Assembly (NCBI GenBank): GCA_011947345.1
Contig: JAAVTG010000132.1
Location: forward strand, 29,918-93,917
Origin: Phytophthora quininea
Taxonomy: Eukaryota; Oomycota; Peronosporomycetes; Peronosporales; Peronosporaceae
Direction: 5' to 3'
Length of the DNA: 64,000 nucleotides
Each line of letters opens with the position of its first letter. The first letter of the stretch is position 1. The position numbers and the translations under genes are program-made. The notes below the pieces were generated by a model. The model did no database searches, had not been told where the DNA came from, and worked only from the letters and a program-made list of their open reading frames with translations. This document shows, piece by piece, positions 9,766 to 19,930 of this stretch.

Positions 9766-12157
9766 TGACCGTCGTCCACGAGGGTTTGAAGCTCAGTAGG
9801 TAGTTCCTTCTTATCAACCTTCGTGCGGACGAACTTCGTGAGATCTTGGAATTGGCGGAAGAGCTCGCATTGCCCCACGTCGTGGACCTGCTTGCAGAAC
9901 TTACAGCGTTTGAAGCATCGGTGGGCAGAGTGGTTAGCTCCGCCGCAGGCTGCGCATGGCCCAAAATCCCGGCGACGATTCGCACGGTCGGCGTGATGCA
10001 TGTCGCGGCGATCACCGTTGAACGTTCGCTCGGTCCGCTCACCCCTGCGTTGGCGGTTGTCCGTCCGCGCATAGGTACCTTCGGCAGCAGCCCGCCTCTC
10101 GTTGTCATTCGCGGCGGCTAATAGGTCGTCGCTCTCATCTGAAGCGTAACTGTCGATGTCGCTCTCGGGAAACTTCGCCCAGCGTCCTCGTCGCTATCAC
10201 TATCACTCCAGCGGCTTCGTCGGGAATTTGGACGTTCGCGTCTGGTGTCACGAGACTCACGGCCCTCCAGTTCGTCCAACAAGTCCGCTAGCGATGCTTC
10301 GGCCAGCGTCACACGGGGAGTGTGCCGAGAGTCATCGCGTCGGCGGTCGTAATCGCGGCGTTCCCGCCGCTCCCGTCGGCCATAGTCGTCTCGCGTGTCG
10401 TCGCGACGGCGGTCTTCACTGCGACGATAGGAATCCCCTCCGTACTTGAGCTGCTGGCTGGAGCCTCTTGCGAGCATTCGTTCTTCTCCCTTCAACATGT
10501 CGTTGATCATCTTCTCCAGCTGGCGGATGTTGGTGATACCCAGTCGACCGAGGTCTCGGTTGAGCTTGTCGTCACCGCACGTCAACAGGAACTGTTGCAC
10601 GTGGTCTTTCGCGTCGCGTTCACCCTTCTCAATCTGCAAGCGGGCGTTCCTCGCGTACCCGTTCAGACGATTCAAGTAGTCGCAAATGTGCTCTTTCCGT
10701 TCCCTCGTGGCCGAATAGTACCTCGCTGGGGCTGGCTGAGTGAACTGCGAGCAATAATAGCTCATGAATTCTTGACTTAGCAGCTTCCATTTCCGACGAG
10801 TCTTCTTCGGAAGCTGACGGAACCAGTGAATGGCGCCGTCTCGAAGGCTCAACTCGAAGGCAGGACACCACTCGTCAGGTGGCGTTCTGGTTCCCTTCAT
10901 CTCGTACACAAACCTCTTCAACCACTGCATGGAGTTCTCACTCTTGTTGCGTTTCCCGACGAACGGCTTAATTCGGTCGAGCGACTTGTGAGACGCGACC
11001 TCAAGCTTCGGTTGGGAATCCTCGACGTCTGAGTCGAACAGAGACTTCATCTGACGAGTCAACTCGTCGCGTGGGTCGTCCCCGTCCTCTACTTGGTCGA
11101 GGCAGTCGCCGTCACTGTCCGACGAAGTTTCGTCCCACCGGCTGTAACTGTCCACCGATCGCTGCGAACGACTCGGACTCGGGCGGCCCCTCTTAGCCGC
11201 TGAGAGCGAAGCTTCAGCGGCTCCACGCCGGAAACGGGTTGTAGAACGTGGAGTCACCATGTGCGAATCTTGGAAGTACGGCGAACCTCCGGCAGCTGCG
11301 AAGACATTCGCTTCGGGAGCAGTTTCTTTCTTCGGGGTTTCCGGCAAGGGAACTCTCGACGGGTCTTGTATCTCAATAGCTGCCCTGGCCACCGGTTGTC
11401 TTCCCTTGCCGATGTCCTTCACCCCGAATGCCGTGCGCAGCCTCTTCTTCCACTTGAACAGTTCGGCCCCAGCGACCGAAGGCGACCAAGCCTTCATCGC
11501 CGTATTCGACGGGTACGAGCGGATTTCTGCGCCCATTGCTCGGAGTAGCGACACAGTGTCCTCAGCCACTTGTCGAGTACTCAGCGAATTCACCGGGTGT
11601 GCTAATTCGTCTCCGAGGATCACCCACGTCGCCTGGCGCACTGAGCGAGGGTTGAATTGGCTAACCCATTCGCTCGTTCGCATAGCTTCAAGGCACCTAG
11701 CCAACACCTTGTTCGCCGCCGGGGTGTCGCCGTTGACCGGTGGTCGTCTCCTTGGCGCGGCGTTGTCCGAACTTTCAGACTTCGCTGGCGGCTTCTCCTC
11801 GTCTGAACTTTCGTCCGAGTCATCATAGGCAGCGTCGGGTCCGCCCACTGCCTCCAACTCTTCGGCGAGATTTCGCGCGAGGGGTCTCGCAGCCCCTCGG
11901 GAACCCGCAGTCAGGACCGCATCCTCGTGAACTTCCGTTTTCACTTCAGTTCCCGGAGTTGCTTCGTGGCCCTCATCGTGACTCTCGTAGTCACCGATGG
12001 CGCGAGAATCGTCGTCGTCCGACGCTTCGAAGGCGACCGACCGTTCGTCTACTGTCGCCATCCGCGTCGATGGTCGTCCCGCACTAGATCCGGCCGTGCG
12101 GGCCCCACCGGCCTTCGCCGGAGTTGCTGGTACCGCTGAAGTCGATCCTCTTGCCAT
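9756..12157 (-). CDS. gag: Gypsy-1 gag (capsid and nucleocapsid)
   Basis: Structural protein of the retrotransposon particle. The start is taken at the ATG at 12157 (MARGSTSAVP), because the open frame above it runs into the LTR and primer site. The N-terminus is acidic and Ser/Pro-rich. The middle has a retrotransposon capsid pattern (FVGKRNKSENSMQWLKRF, then W-x-L-L-x-x-F region, about 10700-11000), followed by an Arg/Asp-rich tract. The zinc knuckle region CAACGGANHSAHRCF plus CKFC...C lies near 9880-9970. The frame is broken once at 10178-10180 (CCC on plus): the upstream frame stops at 10118, and one added G joins it cleanly to the zinc-knuckle frame. The stop at 9756-9758 directly follows a TTTAAAC slippery heptamer that leads into protease. 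Confidence 0.82.
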
Positions 12158-12229
12158 CTTGTCTTCTCTTCTCTCCTTGTTGCTCGTAACTTGCCTAACA
12201 CACGTAACAGCAAAGCGTTGGTCACACCG

Positions 12230-12248
12230 ATCCCGGGTCGCGGCACCA
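12230..12248 (-). other. Primer binding site of Gypsy-1
   Basis: Two bases inside the LTR end, the minus strand reads TGGTGCCGCGACCCGGGAT. The leading TGG complements a tRNA CCA tail and the following bases complement a T-arm/acceptor sequence, as expected for a tRNA primer. The isoacceptor was not assigned. Confidence 0.75.
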
Positions 12249-12250
12249 GT

Positions 12251-13071
12251 TGTGGTGTAGGAATCCACTGAACTTTCGCTAAGGCAGCAGCGAGCTTCCG
12301 CACACAACAATACACCTTCCAGATTGTCAGGCGAATGTTGGGCGTGATCTGAAGGAACCAGATCCGACCCTGCCCGAGCCGGTGTGGCTTCCGCTCACTG
12401 TCTACGCTGAAGGCAAATATAAACCGACGCTACAGGCACGAGTCTTCGCCTGTACGTCCAAACACTCTCTCACACTCTCAAAACCCCGTGGCACCAGCAG
12501 ACGAAGGTTGCCTAGTCCCGTGGACTCTCTTACGGGGGCGCCGGAGTATAACTCCGGCTGGAAGTCACGTTGGAATGCGACCCGCACTCCACACACAAGG
12601 GCTCTTTCGCCCAACACTCCCCTATTAATAGGGCCAAACCAAAATACACTCTAACTACCACTCTTCACTCTTGGCCTGACCAAACGAACACTCACTTCAC
12701 GAAGGTCTGTGTTCGCTGGCAGGCATAACCCACGACCACAGGGCAAGGTGCTTACCTAGGACGCTTGGCCGCTTGGGAAGTCGGGGGAAATTCTGCTCTG
12801 TTTGGATCGCCCTCTCGGGCTCTTACTCTTTCTAATCCTACCCTTATCTATGAATCTATACAAATGTCAAGTGAAACGCAAGCGTCGCCGTCGGAGCTAC
12901 CCATCCGAAGATTCACGACCAGGCGATGGTTCGCAATAGCGACCACCTCGGGATAGCGACCTCCACTGAACCTTCGCCTCGCGTCGCCATTGGCCCAGCT
13001 CGACGCATTTTATCAGCCAATAGCGGAGGCGACAGTTCGTTGACGGATCTTGGAGAAATCTCCACACCACA
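12251..13071 (-). repeat. 5' LTR of Gypsy-1
   Basis: On the plus strand this 821-bp stretch begins TGTGGTGT and ends ACACCACA, a perfect 8-bp terminal inverted repeat of the TG...CA type. It abuts a primer binding site on the gag side at 12250. On the other side, from 13072, an unrelated integrase reading frame is cut off abruptly. The expected 5-bp target duplication would be 13072-13076 (ccatc), but the partner copy is off the window. It contains several GAANNTTC palindromes also found through the element. Confidence 0.82.
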
Positions 13072-13985
13072 CCATCCTCGACTGGTACAGTCGGTTTGGT
13101 GCACCCAATGTGTGGGTAGTGACTGCGAAGGTTATCTCGGAATTGTTGAACGGCCGTCAAGAATTCATCCTCGCCTACTCGTCGTGCAAAATGGGCTCGG
13201 TTGAAAGAGTCAACCGAGACATCTTGTAAGTATTGAAGGCACTGGTGCTGGAGTTCAGGATGAAGATGCAAGACTGGCCCTACTTGCTGCCACTTCTACA
13301 GTCAAGCGCCAACCACTCCCCAGTCCTATCACTATCAAACCGCGCTCCGATAGAGCTTTTCACGGGTCTTCCTTGCCCTACAGCTCTGGAGACAGTTTTC
13401 TTTCCGGAAGGGAAGGGACGTGTGGTCTCGCTGGCCCAGCCAAAACCAAGCACGGAGCAGCACCTGGCAAAACTGAGAACGAATATATTTGAGATGCATA
13501 AAGCCGCCAAGGTTGAGCGCACACGCCAAGCTAAGAGGTACCGAGCGAGACACCATTACCACCAAGCTGTAAACCTCTCCGTCGGAGACTACGTGCTGCT
13601 GTCTCGCGTCGACGAGAAGTTGCACGCTAACAAGCTACGAGTGATGTGGGTTGGCCCGTACCGTGTAGTCGGTAGCGCTGACTACTACTTCACGGTAGAA
13701 CACTAGGTAAACGGCAGCACGATAGACGTGCACCCGTCTCGCCTAAAACTCTATGCAGACAAATCCCTCAACGTGAACGAAGAACTGCTGGGTCATGTGG
13801 CCTCGCAAGGCACACTTCTGGCCGTAGAGGCGATTGTGGGGCACAGAATGAAGACAGACATGCATGCCTACGAAGTGAAGGTCAAGTGGCTCGGTCTCGA
13901 AGCCATCGAGGACTCCTGGGAGCCTATGAAGACCATAAGCGAGGATGTTCCGCAGCTACTGCTACAGTACAAATCAAGCAACTGA
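13072..13985 (+). pseudogene. Integrase C-terminal half with chromodomain of an older Gypsy (Gypsy-2)
   Basis: In the plus frame one reads the end of an integrase core (DWYSRFGAPNVWVVTAK, where a catalytic Asp region would be; SSCKMGSVERVNRDIL, containing the catalytic Glu), then WPYLLPLLQSSANHSP, a long C-terminal arm (DYVLLSRVDEKLHANKLRVM) and a chromodomain (YEVKVKWLGLEAIEDSWEPM, about 13870-13930). In-frame stops at 13229-13231 (TAA) and 13704-13706 (TAG) mark it as inactive. The sequence begins abruptly at the outer edge of the Gypsy-1 LTR, so Gypsy-1 inserted into it. The rest of Gypsy-2 should lie left of the window. Confidence 0.85.
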
Positions 13986-14361
13986 CGATGATTTCCCACT
14001 GGCTGTGACCTCTCTAGTAGAAGGCAAGTCATCGCACAGCCCCCAGCAACGCCAGAACTGAGTTACAAGGCAATACTATCCTACATCATATGACATATGG
14101 AAGGAAAGTGCTTTCAACTCAAAACCTAGCTTTGGCGCAATAGGACATCATTGACAACATCTTGGTGAACGCCCCAGGCAACTTTCAAGGGCTGATTCAC
14201 AATGCTAGCAACGCTGTCCACCTTCGAATCAATGACAAGCTACCATTGGTCCATATTCGGAATTCGCGATCATGATTGGACAATAAGTCGTCTGCGGGAG
14301 TGTAACGAGGCGACGGCGACTAAACGAACTGGCTGATGCGGTTTGGAAAGCTTGGGGGCAG
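13986..14361 (+). other. 3' non-coding region of Gypsy-2 with polypurine-like tract
   Basis: No reading frame of note. It ends in a G/A-rich stretch (tttggaaagcttgggggcag) immediately before the TGTGATG start of the LTR, the place where a plus-strand-primer polypurine tract is expected. Confidence 0.55.
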
Positions 14362-14681
14362 TGTGATGATAGCCTTGCGCATGCAGGCATCTGATGCAGC
14401 TCACCAAAACCGCAGCCAGCCCCTTTAGCAGGATCGGCGGCGTCGCCACCAGAATACGCAGTTGAAGGACGCTTACGCAAGGTCGGCTGTTGGGTTCGAC
14501 TTGCGTGCTCAAGTCTACTGCAACAGCAACAGCTCTTCCTGGACGGCCTTGGAGGCCGGCGAGAGCGACTACGAGTTAGTTTAGCAACCTCAGTTTGCAA
14601 CTTGCTTCAAGAGCGACAAGCAACTACCAAATACACGTTAACTTACGGGAGTTCCAGCTCCCAATTCGTGAGCACGTCACA
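14362..14681 (+). repeat. 3' LTR of Gypsy-2 (320 bp), with one target duplication
   Basis: Begins TGTGATGATAG and ends GTCACA (TGTGA/TCACA inverted ends). It is followed by ATTGT (14682-14686), which matches the 5-bp duplication that flanks the solo copy of the same LTR at 31649-31968 on both sides. On the left it is preceded by element sequence instead of ATTGT, so this is the 3' LTR of a full-length insertion. The length is identical to the solo copy, with only scattered substitutions. Confidence 0.85.
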
Positions 14682-16218
14682 ATTGTACGTACCAATTCAT
14701 TCCACAGCTATTGCTCGTGGTGATTCCCAGATTTGCCAGGAGGTGCGAAACCGATACGCCCGAAGCCTGAGGGGGAATCACGGCAGGCAGCCTCGGCCGC
14801 TCGCGTGAGATCGCAAGTGAAGGAGATACACACAGAGTCAACAGCGACACCACCGTGGAGAAAGCTAAGGACAGATAGAAGCCTGCTCGTACCGCGGTGC
14901 TGTATTCTCCACCTTGCCAAGAGAAAACCACGGACAAGAGGAGTCAAGGCCGAAGGCCGGGCAGGGGATCGTGGGCCCAGCGTTCAGCCCGTCGCGAACA
15001 TGGAGACACACGAGAACACATCGGACCACAGTAACCCGGGGATGCCGCAGCGAGTCTCGACGGAGAGCAGCAACACGACGCGGAGGGGCCATCCGCCAAC
15101 ACGGACGCGACCGGTCGTTACAAAACCACAGGCAACTCAAGATTACGACAGGAGACAATGGCAAGGCCAGGACAAGCAACGATCCCAAAGAATACAAGGC
15201 CAACAAGGAACCCCAGAACCTCACAGAAGTGCGGGAGCACAGTAGAAGAGCAGAGATGCCACTTTCACGGTGGCACAGTGAGGGGATCTCCGCAGGATAA
15301 CGATCAGTGGAGCTCCGGAAATCAAGGTCCCAGTAACGACAACCTGCACCTGATGTGGCACACGCGTGCATAAGAACCCGGCCGGTCGTTCTGTCCCCAC
15401 ACGCATCCAAGGGCGATCGGACTGAAAGAGACTGAATGCATCACAAACAAAGACTTCTGCGGCACCCGTGTCCGGGACCACGGCCGACAACTTGGTCACG
15501 CTGTGGTGTCAGGTATCGCAGATATCGATGTTGAGCACGCGACGAGAACAAGAACGGTGGCCTGAGCAATACTAGTTCCCGTATCGGGCTACCGGGAGAA
15601 GCAAGAAGACGACAATGCGCCACAGCAAGTACGGGTCGAGTAACTACAGTAGTGATCAAGATACCAAGAGTTCCGCACGCGCTGGCGAGTGACCAAGTGC
15701 GCAACCCACCAAGGGGCACCGACGGTGCCGCACCGTCACTGGTTGCCGCCAACGATGTAAGGGATCCAGCACCCTCCACACGAGGCAATGGATCCGACCC
15801 GACCAAGGACTGACTGTAAAGCTTCGCCGCACCGATGCTACCCGGTATGACGAGGTATTGACGGGAAACTAAAGCGAGTCACGCGCTCGTGTGTATAGTA
15901 AGATAGCCACCCTGTTAGCTCCTGCATGTAGGTAGCTCTGGATATGAGTGGCAGAATTGGCCACCGGAGTCGCCGGGTACTACCCGGTCAGCAGGGCTGA
16001 TGCCGTGCTCGCCCTGAGCGCTAACCGTTGATAACCGACAAAATAAAATAAAAATAAATCTCAATCTGTCGTCCGTAAGTTTTCCTTGAACTTGTGTGTT
16101 TATCATGTAAACAAACATTTCAGTTACGCTCACGAGGTGATCCTTCGATGCGGTACTTTTTGTCCGTTTCGTTTCTGAGCCGATTCAAGAACGAAACCTG
16201 TGGCTGTTCACTGTGAGA
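14682..16218. other. Duplicated 1.5-kb block upstream of LRR copy 1
   Basis: Nearly identical to 31969-33633. The first 30 bases (tgtacgtaccaattcattcc...) match the start of intron 1 of the LRR gene, so they are the stump of an LRR gene remnant hit by Gypsy-2. The rest is not recognised. It holds a 170-residue basic plus-strand open frame (14733-15245, Arg/Gln/Pro-rich, low complexity) that is intact in both copies but has no recognisable domain. There is an A-rich stretch (aaaataaaataaaaataaatc) near 16040. The last 80 bases are the presumptive promoter/leader of the LRR gene. Confidence 0.6.
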
Positions 16219-18763
16219 ATGGAGTCGCCTAGTAAGGTAGGCGTGGTCGATGACGGCGAAGCTCGAGAAGTCTTCTTTCCGGAGGGTAATGACCGTCCTT
16301 TGCGTCGGAAGTCTTCGTCGCTACAACATCAGCCGTCCGTCGCCCCGAAAAGAGTCCACCCAGTAACAACCGACACCGTCGGTGGCGCTCTCGAAAAGAT
16401 GACTAGCAAGTGCACCAAGCAGAAGGTCAATACCGTGTCTGCTGGCAAAGAACGCGAGAGAAATATTGTCCTGCAGGTTTCCATTGCTCTAGCATTAATC
16501 GTTTGCGTGGCGTGGACATTGTGGCTCATCTTCCTGAATATCGCTCCAAACGGCACTGTGAACCGCGTTATGAACACGAAGACATTCGACTATGGCTCGT
16601 TTTGGTTGTTTATCGACCCGCCGAAGAAGTTGGTAGTGGCTGGTGCGTTCGGGTTGTCAGTTATTGCATTTGGATACCTCGGAGTATTATTTCAGATGCT
16701 TCCATTCTGGAAGGACTCGAAGCAGTCGTACTTGGTCTACCAGAACCCGACCACGCTCGTCAAGAAGCTTGAAAAGGCGATGGATAAAAAGCGAGGATCC
16801 GTCACCTCTGCAGCAAAGAAATTGACGTCATCACTTTCAGACGGAAGCCAAGCGAAAAAGTATATTGTACGTACGAATTCATTCCACAGCTTTTACACGG
16901 TTCTTATTCGCTTGTTTTGTAGAAACTCGTGATGAAGTTCGGCGACTTGGCTCTGGAAACAGTTCTTCTCTATCAGATGCTTGAGGCCGGGTCGCCTGCA
17001 GTGTTAATCGGGATCATCACGATGATTGTAGCGTCCAATGCTTTATCTTGTGCGATTATGCTGTTCGTTCCGTACGAACGAGCTCCGATGGCCGAAATTC
17101 TCGTCGATATCCTGTACGTATTATCGGCATTACTTGACCGCTCGTAAAGCTGATTCATCTCGATGCTTGCGCGTACAGATTCGACGTGCTGGTCGTTGTC
17201 GGATTTCCGATGCTCGTCGTCCTCTACTGTTTATCCACCTTCACCTTCGACCGAGCAAAATTCGCGATAAACCTCGAAGTTTTTCCCGTCGGTACGTTCG
17301 AGCAAGGTGCTAGTGTGATCGCTGATCCCGTCGAGACATCGGTCATCTACAAGAGCTTGAAATCGCTACGGATCATGACAGTCCTCGACTTTTTCATTAG
17401 AATGGGGGTCAACACCACACTCTGTTTTCGACTACACCAAGTCGTCGAGCTGATCCACCACCCCAAGAAGCGACAAGGTAATGTTTATCCCAAGCGCAGT
17501 CGCCTCGCCGCGATTGCTTTGGTATTATTTGCCGTGTTTCTGGTGGTCTTCGTCGAAGAAAGCATGCGAACATCAACCGCTGCTTGCAAAGCTCATCCAG
17601 AGTGTGTTATGAATGCACGCCGGTGGATTCGCTTGGAAAGTGACTCGCTGACGCAATGTCCTTGTCTGATACTCATCGACCGAGACCTCGCTCCAAAAAC
17701 GTACCCGGAATGGGAGAAACCAAAGAACATGACTGACAAAGTGGCACAGCTTGCCACCACTGGAGACTTGCAGACACTTCAACTGACAAATCGATATTTG
17801 GCTGAACTTCCAGTAGAACTCCGCCGCTGCAAGAACTTGAAGCATTTGTACGTTGTCTGCTTGATATCCGAAAACGAAATACTGACAATCGTTTGGGTTG
17901 TAGATCGCTCGAATACACCAACACGCAGACATTTCCACCATGGATCAAAGAATTTACCAAGCTCGAATTTCTGTACGTCCCAGTCTGGTTCGTATCACGC
18001 TTCATCGCTCTCACTTTGCATAAAAATATGTTGTAGGCACGTGGAGAGTAAATTCACGAGTCCAATGGTGTTCATGCCGCTTGACATGTTCGATGACATG
18101 CCGTCGCTTACGTTCATTCACCTTGCAGCCTTTATCCCGATGGCGGAACTCCCGTCTCTCGATGGTCTGACGGGCCTCAAATCGCTCACTCTTGCTGTGT
18201 TTCTCGCTCTGGACAAACTTCCTTCCTTCGACAAGCTTCACAATCTCGAACGCCTCGTGCTTGCAGCAATGCCGACGATCAACACGTTGCCGGAGTTGTC
18301 AGCACTCACGAACTTGAAGTCGTTTGCAGCTTCAGACCGAGGCACCTGGTGCTGCAATGGATTTATTAGCGACTGCAATCTCAGCGACGGAAAATGCGGC
18401 GTTCACCCGGTCTGGGGGACTCCTGCTGCGACGTGTTTAAGTCCCAATCGAACCGACGAAATCCCGTCAGCTGCAACCCTCGAGGTAGTGAAAAAGTTTG
18501 CATATTCAACGTGTGGTCCGGTGCTGCAGCCTGGAGTGTTAGAAGGTCCCCCAACACCAGAAATCATGGCTCCGTGCAATGGCACGTTGTATCGACAGTG
18601 CCCAACTTCTGATGGCGTCGAGTCGATGTGCTACAACGCTAGATTCATGGGGATCGCCTGCACCACCAACAAACATCCGATCGAAATGCGGCGACGTCAG
18701 ATTGCCCAAAGTGTCGGTGATCCCTGCAACCCCGAGGAAGAAGCTTGGCTAGGATGCAAGTAG
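16219..18763 (+). CDS. LRR multi-pass membrane protein, copy 1 (five exons, intact)
   Basis: Exons 16219-16866, 16923-17113, 17179-17847, 17904-17972 and 18037-18763 join to 2304 bases (767 residues) without a break. Introns are 56-65 bp and all start GTACGT. Start: the first ATG (MESPSKVGVV). Exon 1 has a charged cytosolic-looking head, then membrane segments near IVLQVSIALALIVCVAW and LVVAGAFGLSVIAFGYL. Exon 2 adds AVLIGIITMIVASNALSCAI. Exon 3 adds LVVVGFPMLVVLYCL and IALVLFAVFLVVFVEE. LRR-type repeats follow (LQTLQLTNRYLAELPVELRRC, LTFIHLAAFIPMAELPSL, LKSLTLAVFLALDKLPSF, LERLVLAAMPTINTLPEL). A Cys-rich tail (WCCNGF, CGVHP, CNGTLYRQC) ends in AWLGCK. The role is unknown; a surface or secretory-membrane protein is inferred. 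The intact paralogue at 50091-52600 has identical exon 2-4 lengths. Confidence 0.85.
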
Positions 18764-19081
18764 CAGAATTGTCCATTCTAATCCAAAACCCATCAACGTC
18801 GGAGGTGGTCAATTCTAAGTTCGCTTCAGAATGCGAGCTTCAAGAGGAAAGGATGGAGTTGTTGTGCGCGGTTGTGGGCGCCACACAGCCGGTCTCCGTC
18901 ATCGTCGACCCGACCAGTTTGGTAGGCGTCCTGAAGAATGTAATCAAGGAGGCTAAGAAACGAACACTTGACCACTTGACTGTCGTCCTTGTGCGTTGAA
19001 GCTTTTCCTGGGGAAGAAACAAGTCGACCCAAAAGTTGATCCTTAGCGCAAGAGCGACGAGAACGGACACTTTATGTTTAA

Positions 19082-19867
19082 CAAGGATTGCCTGACTCAA
19101 CCAGACCGAAAAACGGCATTTTTCGGGGTTGCCCGAAAACTAAAATCTCCAGTTTTGTAAATTAGCCCACAATATTTTTATGCCATTAAATTGACGTTTT
19201 TCTAAGAGAAGTGGGAGTAGTGGCATGATCGGATCTGTTTTGGTTATTGAATTATCGTAGGTCAAACATGGCATTCCGAGCAAAATGGCTTCGACTTTTC
19301 TATAGGCAAAATAAAATTTCGTTCGATTGGAATTATTTTCACATGGCGTCTTTGTTCTTGGGCTACCTATGCCATATCTAGTTGTCTAAGCAAAATAATA
19401 ATAGTTCCTGAAGATATAACATGTCTAAAACGATAGCATAATTGGTCATTTTGAGTTTTTCTTCAAGAAGCTGTTTTTAGCGAGGTATCTAGGGCGCTGC
19501 ACGTGAATACACACCTTAACGCAAACATTTAGGCAATATTGAAAGACCTGTGATTGGATGTGTATAACTAGTTTTGGCTAAGGTGCCATCATTTTAACGA
19601 AACACTTAGAGACATACCGACAATTTTTCAAAACTCTGAACTTGCCACCTCCTACATACCATGTAATAGAAGGCGAATGGACGCTATTTCCGCGGTACAA
19701 CCTCGCCCACTATGTTTTTATACCATGGCATGATGTATTGACACAGCTTAACGATGCCACATATCTTTTTGGTAAAATTTTACCGTAGTTTCGTAGTGGG
19801 TCGAACACTAATTTAATTAGTGTTCGACCCACTACGAAAATGGTCTGGTTGAGTCAGGCATTCCTTG
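19082..19867. mobile_element. Non-autonomous DNA transposon (MITE-like, piggyBac-type TTAA target)
   Basis: Left end CAAGGATTGCCTGACTCAAC... and right end, reversed, CAAGGAATGCCTGACTCAAC... form a 26-bp terminal inverted repeat with one mismatch. TTAA flanks both ends (19078-19081 and 19868-19871). The interior has no gene. The paralogous CRN sequence inside 36370-36548 (reverse strand) shows the unoccupied site with a single TTAA. TTAA duplication is characteristic of piggyBac-superfamily elements; the family assignment rests on that only. Confidence 0.85.
19789..19839. repeat. 51-bp near-perfect palindrome inside the TTAA element
   Basis: Arms of 25 bases (tttcgtagtgggtcgaacac... ) surround a single central base, with no mismatch seen in the arms. 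It would extrude as a long hairpin in single-stranded DNA or RNA. It sits 28 bases from the right end of the element. Confidence 0.85.
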
Positions 19868-19930
19868 TTAAAAACGTCTGATTTGGTGCAAAACCGACGG
19901 GAAGCACAATGGAATTCAGGAAGATTTTTC

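Larger units (their letters stand above)
1..13071 (-). mobile_element. Ty3/Gypsy LTR retrotransposon with chromodomain and two RNase H domains (Gypsy-1), 3' end beyond the window
   Basis: Reading on the minus strand from 13071 downwards one sees LTR, primer binding site, gag with zinc knuckle, aspartic protease, reverse transcriptase, a degenerate RNase H, a second RNase H, integrase with HHCC and DDE motifs, and a chromodomain ending at 3634. The order PR-RT-RH-INT is diagnostic of Ty3/Gypsy. No second LTR copy lies in the 231 bases after pol, and a large opposite-strand gene occupies 1-3402, so the element continues past the left edge and is over 13 kb. Dual RNase H and an antisense extra gene recall plant Tat elements and oomycete Gypsy lineages with an archaeal-like second RNase H (from memory). 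The frame breaks are single-base, so it may be young. It is inserted in the integrase gene of another Gypsy at 13072. Confidence 0.9.
18853..19930 (+). pseudogene. Crinkler (CRN) N-terminal fragment interrupted by a TTAA element
   Basis: The ATG at 18853, 89 bases after the LRR stop, opens MELLCAVVGATQPVSVIVD, which matches the ubiquitin-like N-terminal domain of CRN effectors. A helix KNVIKEAKK follows and, after a frame change near 19000, LKLFLGKKQVDPK, a variant of the LFLAK motif. The sequence (GAGAACGGACACTTTATGTTTAA) is cut at a TTAA by the 786-bp element at 19082-19867 and resumes at 19872 (aaacgtctgatttggtg). It fades out near 19930. There is no HVLVVVP or C-terminal domain, so it is a dead 5' fragment. 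CRNs are host-targeted effectors of oomycetes; function here is lost. Confidence 0.75.

Noticed and set aside
10118..10180. Second programmed frameshift in gag at TTTCCCG
   Set aside because: The heptamer phasing fits, but C runs are not efficient slip sites and one missing base in GGG explains the break, as at other G/C sites.
14733..15245. The 170-codon basic frame (also 32020-32532) as a real gene
   Set aside because: Intact in both duplicates, but the duplicates are too recent for that to mean selection; no motif. Mentioned only within the block.
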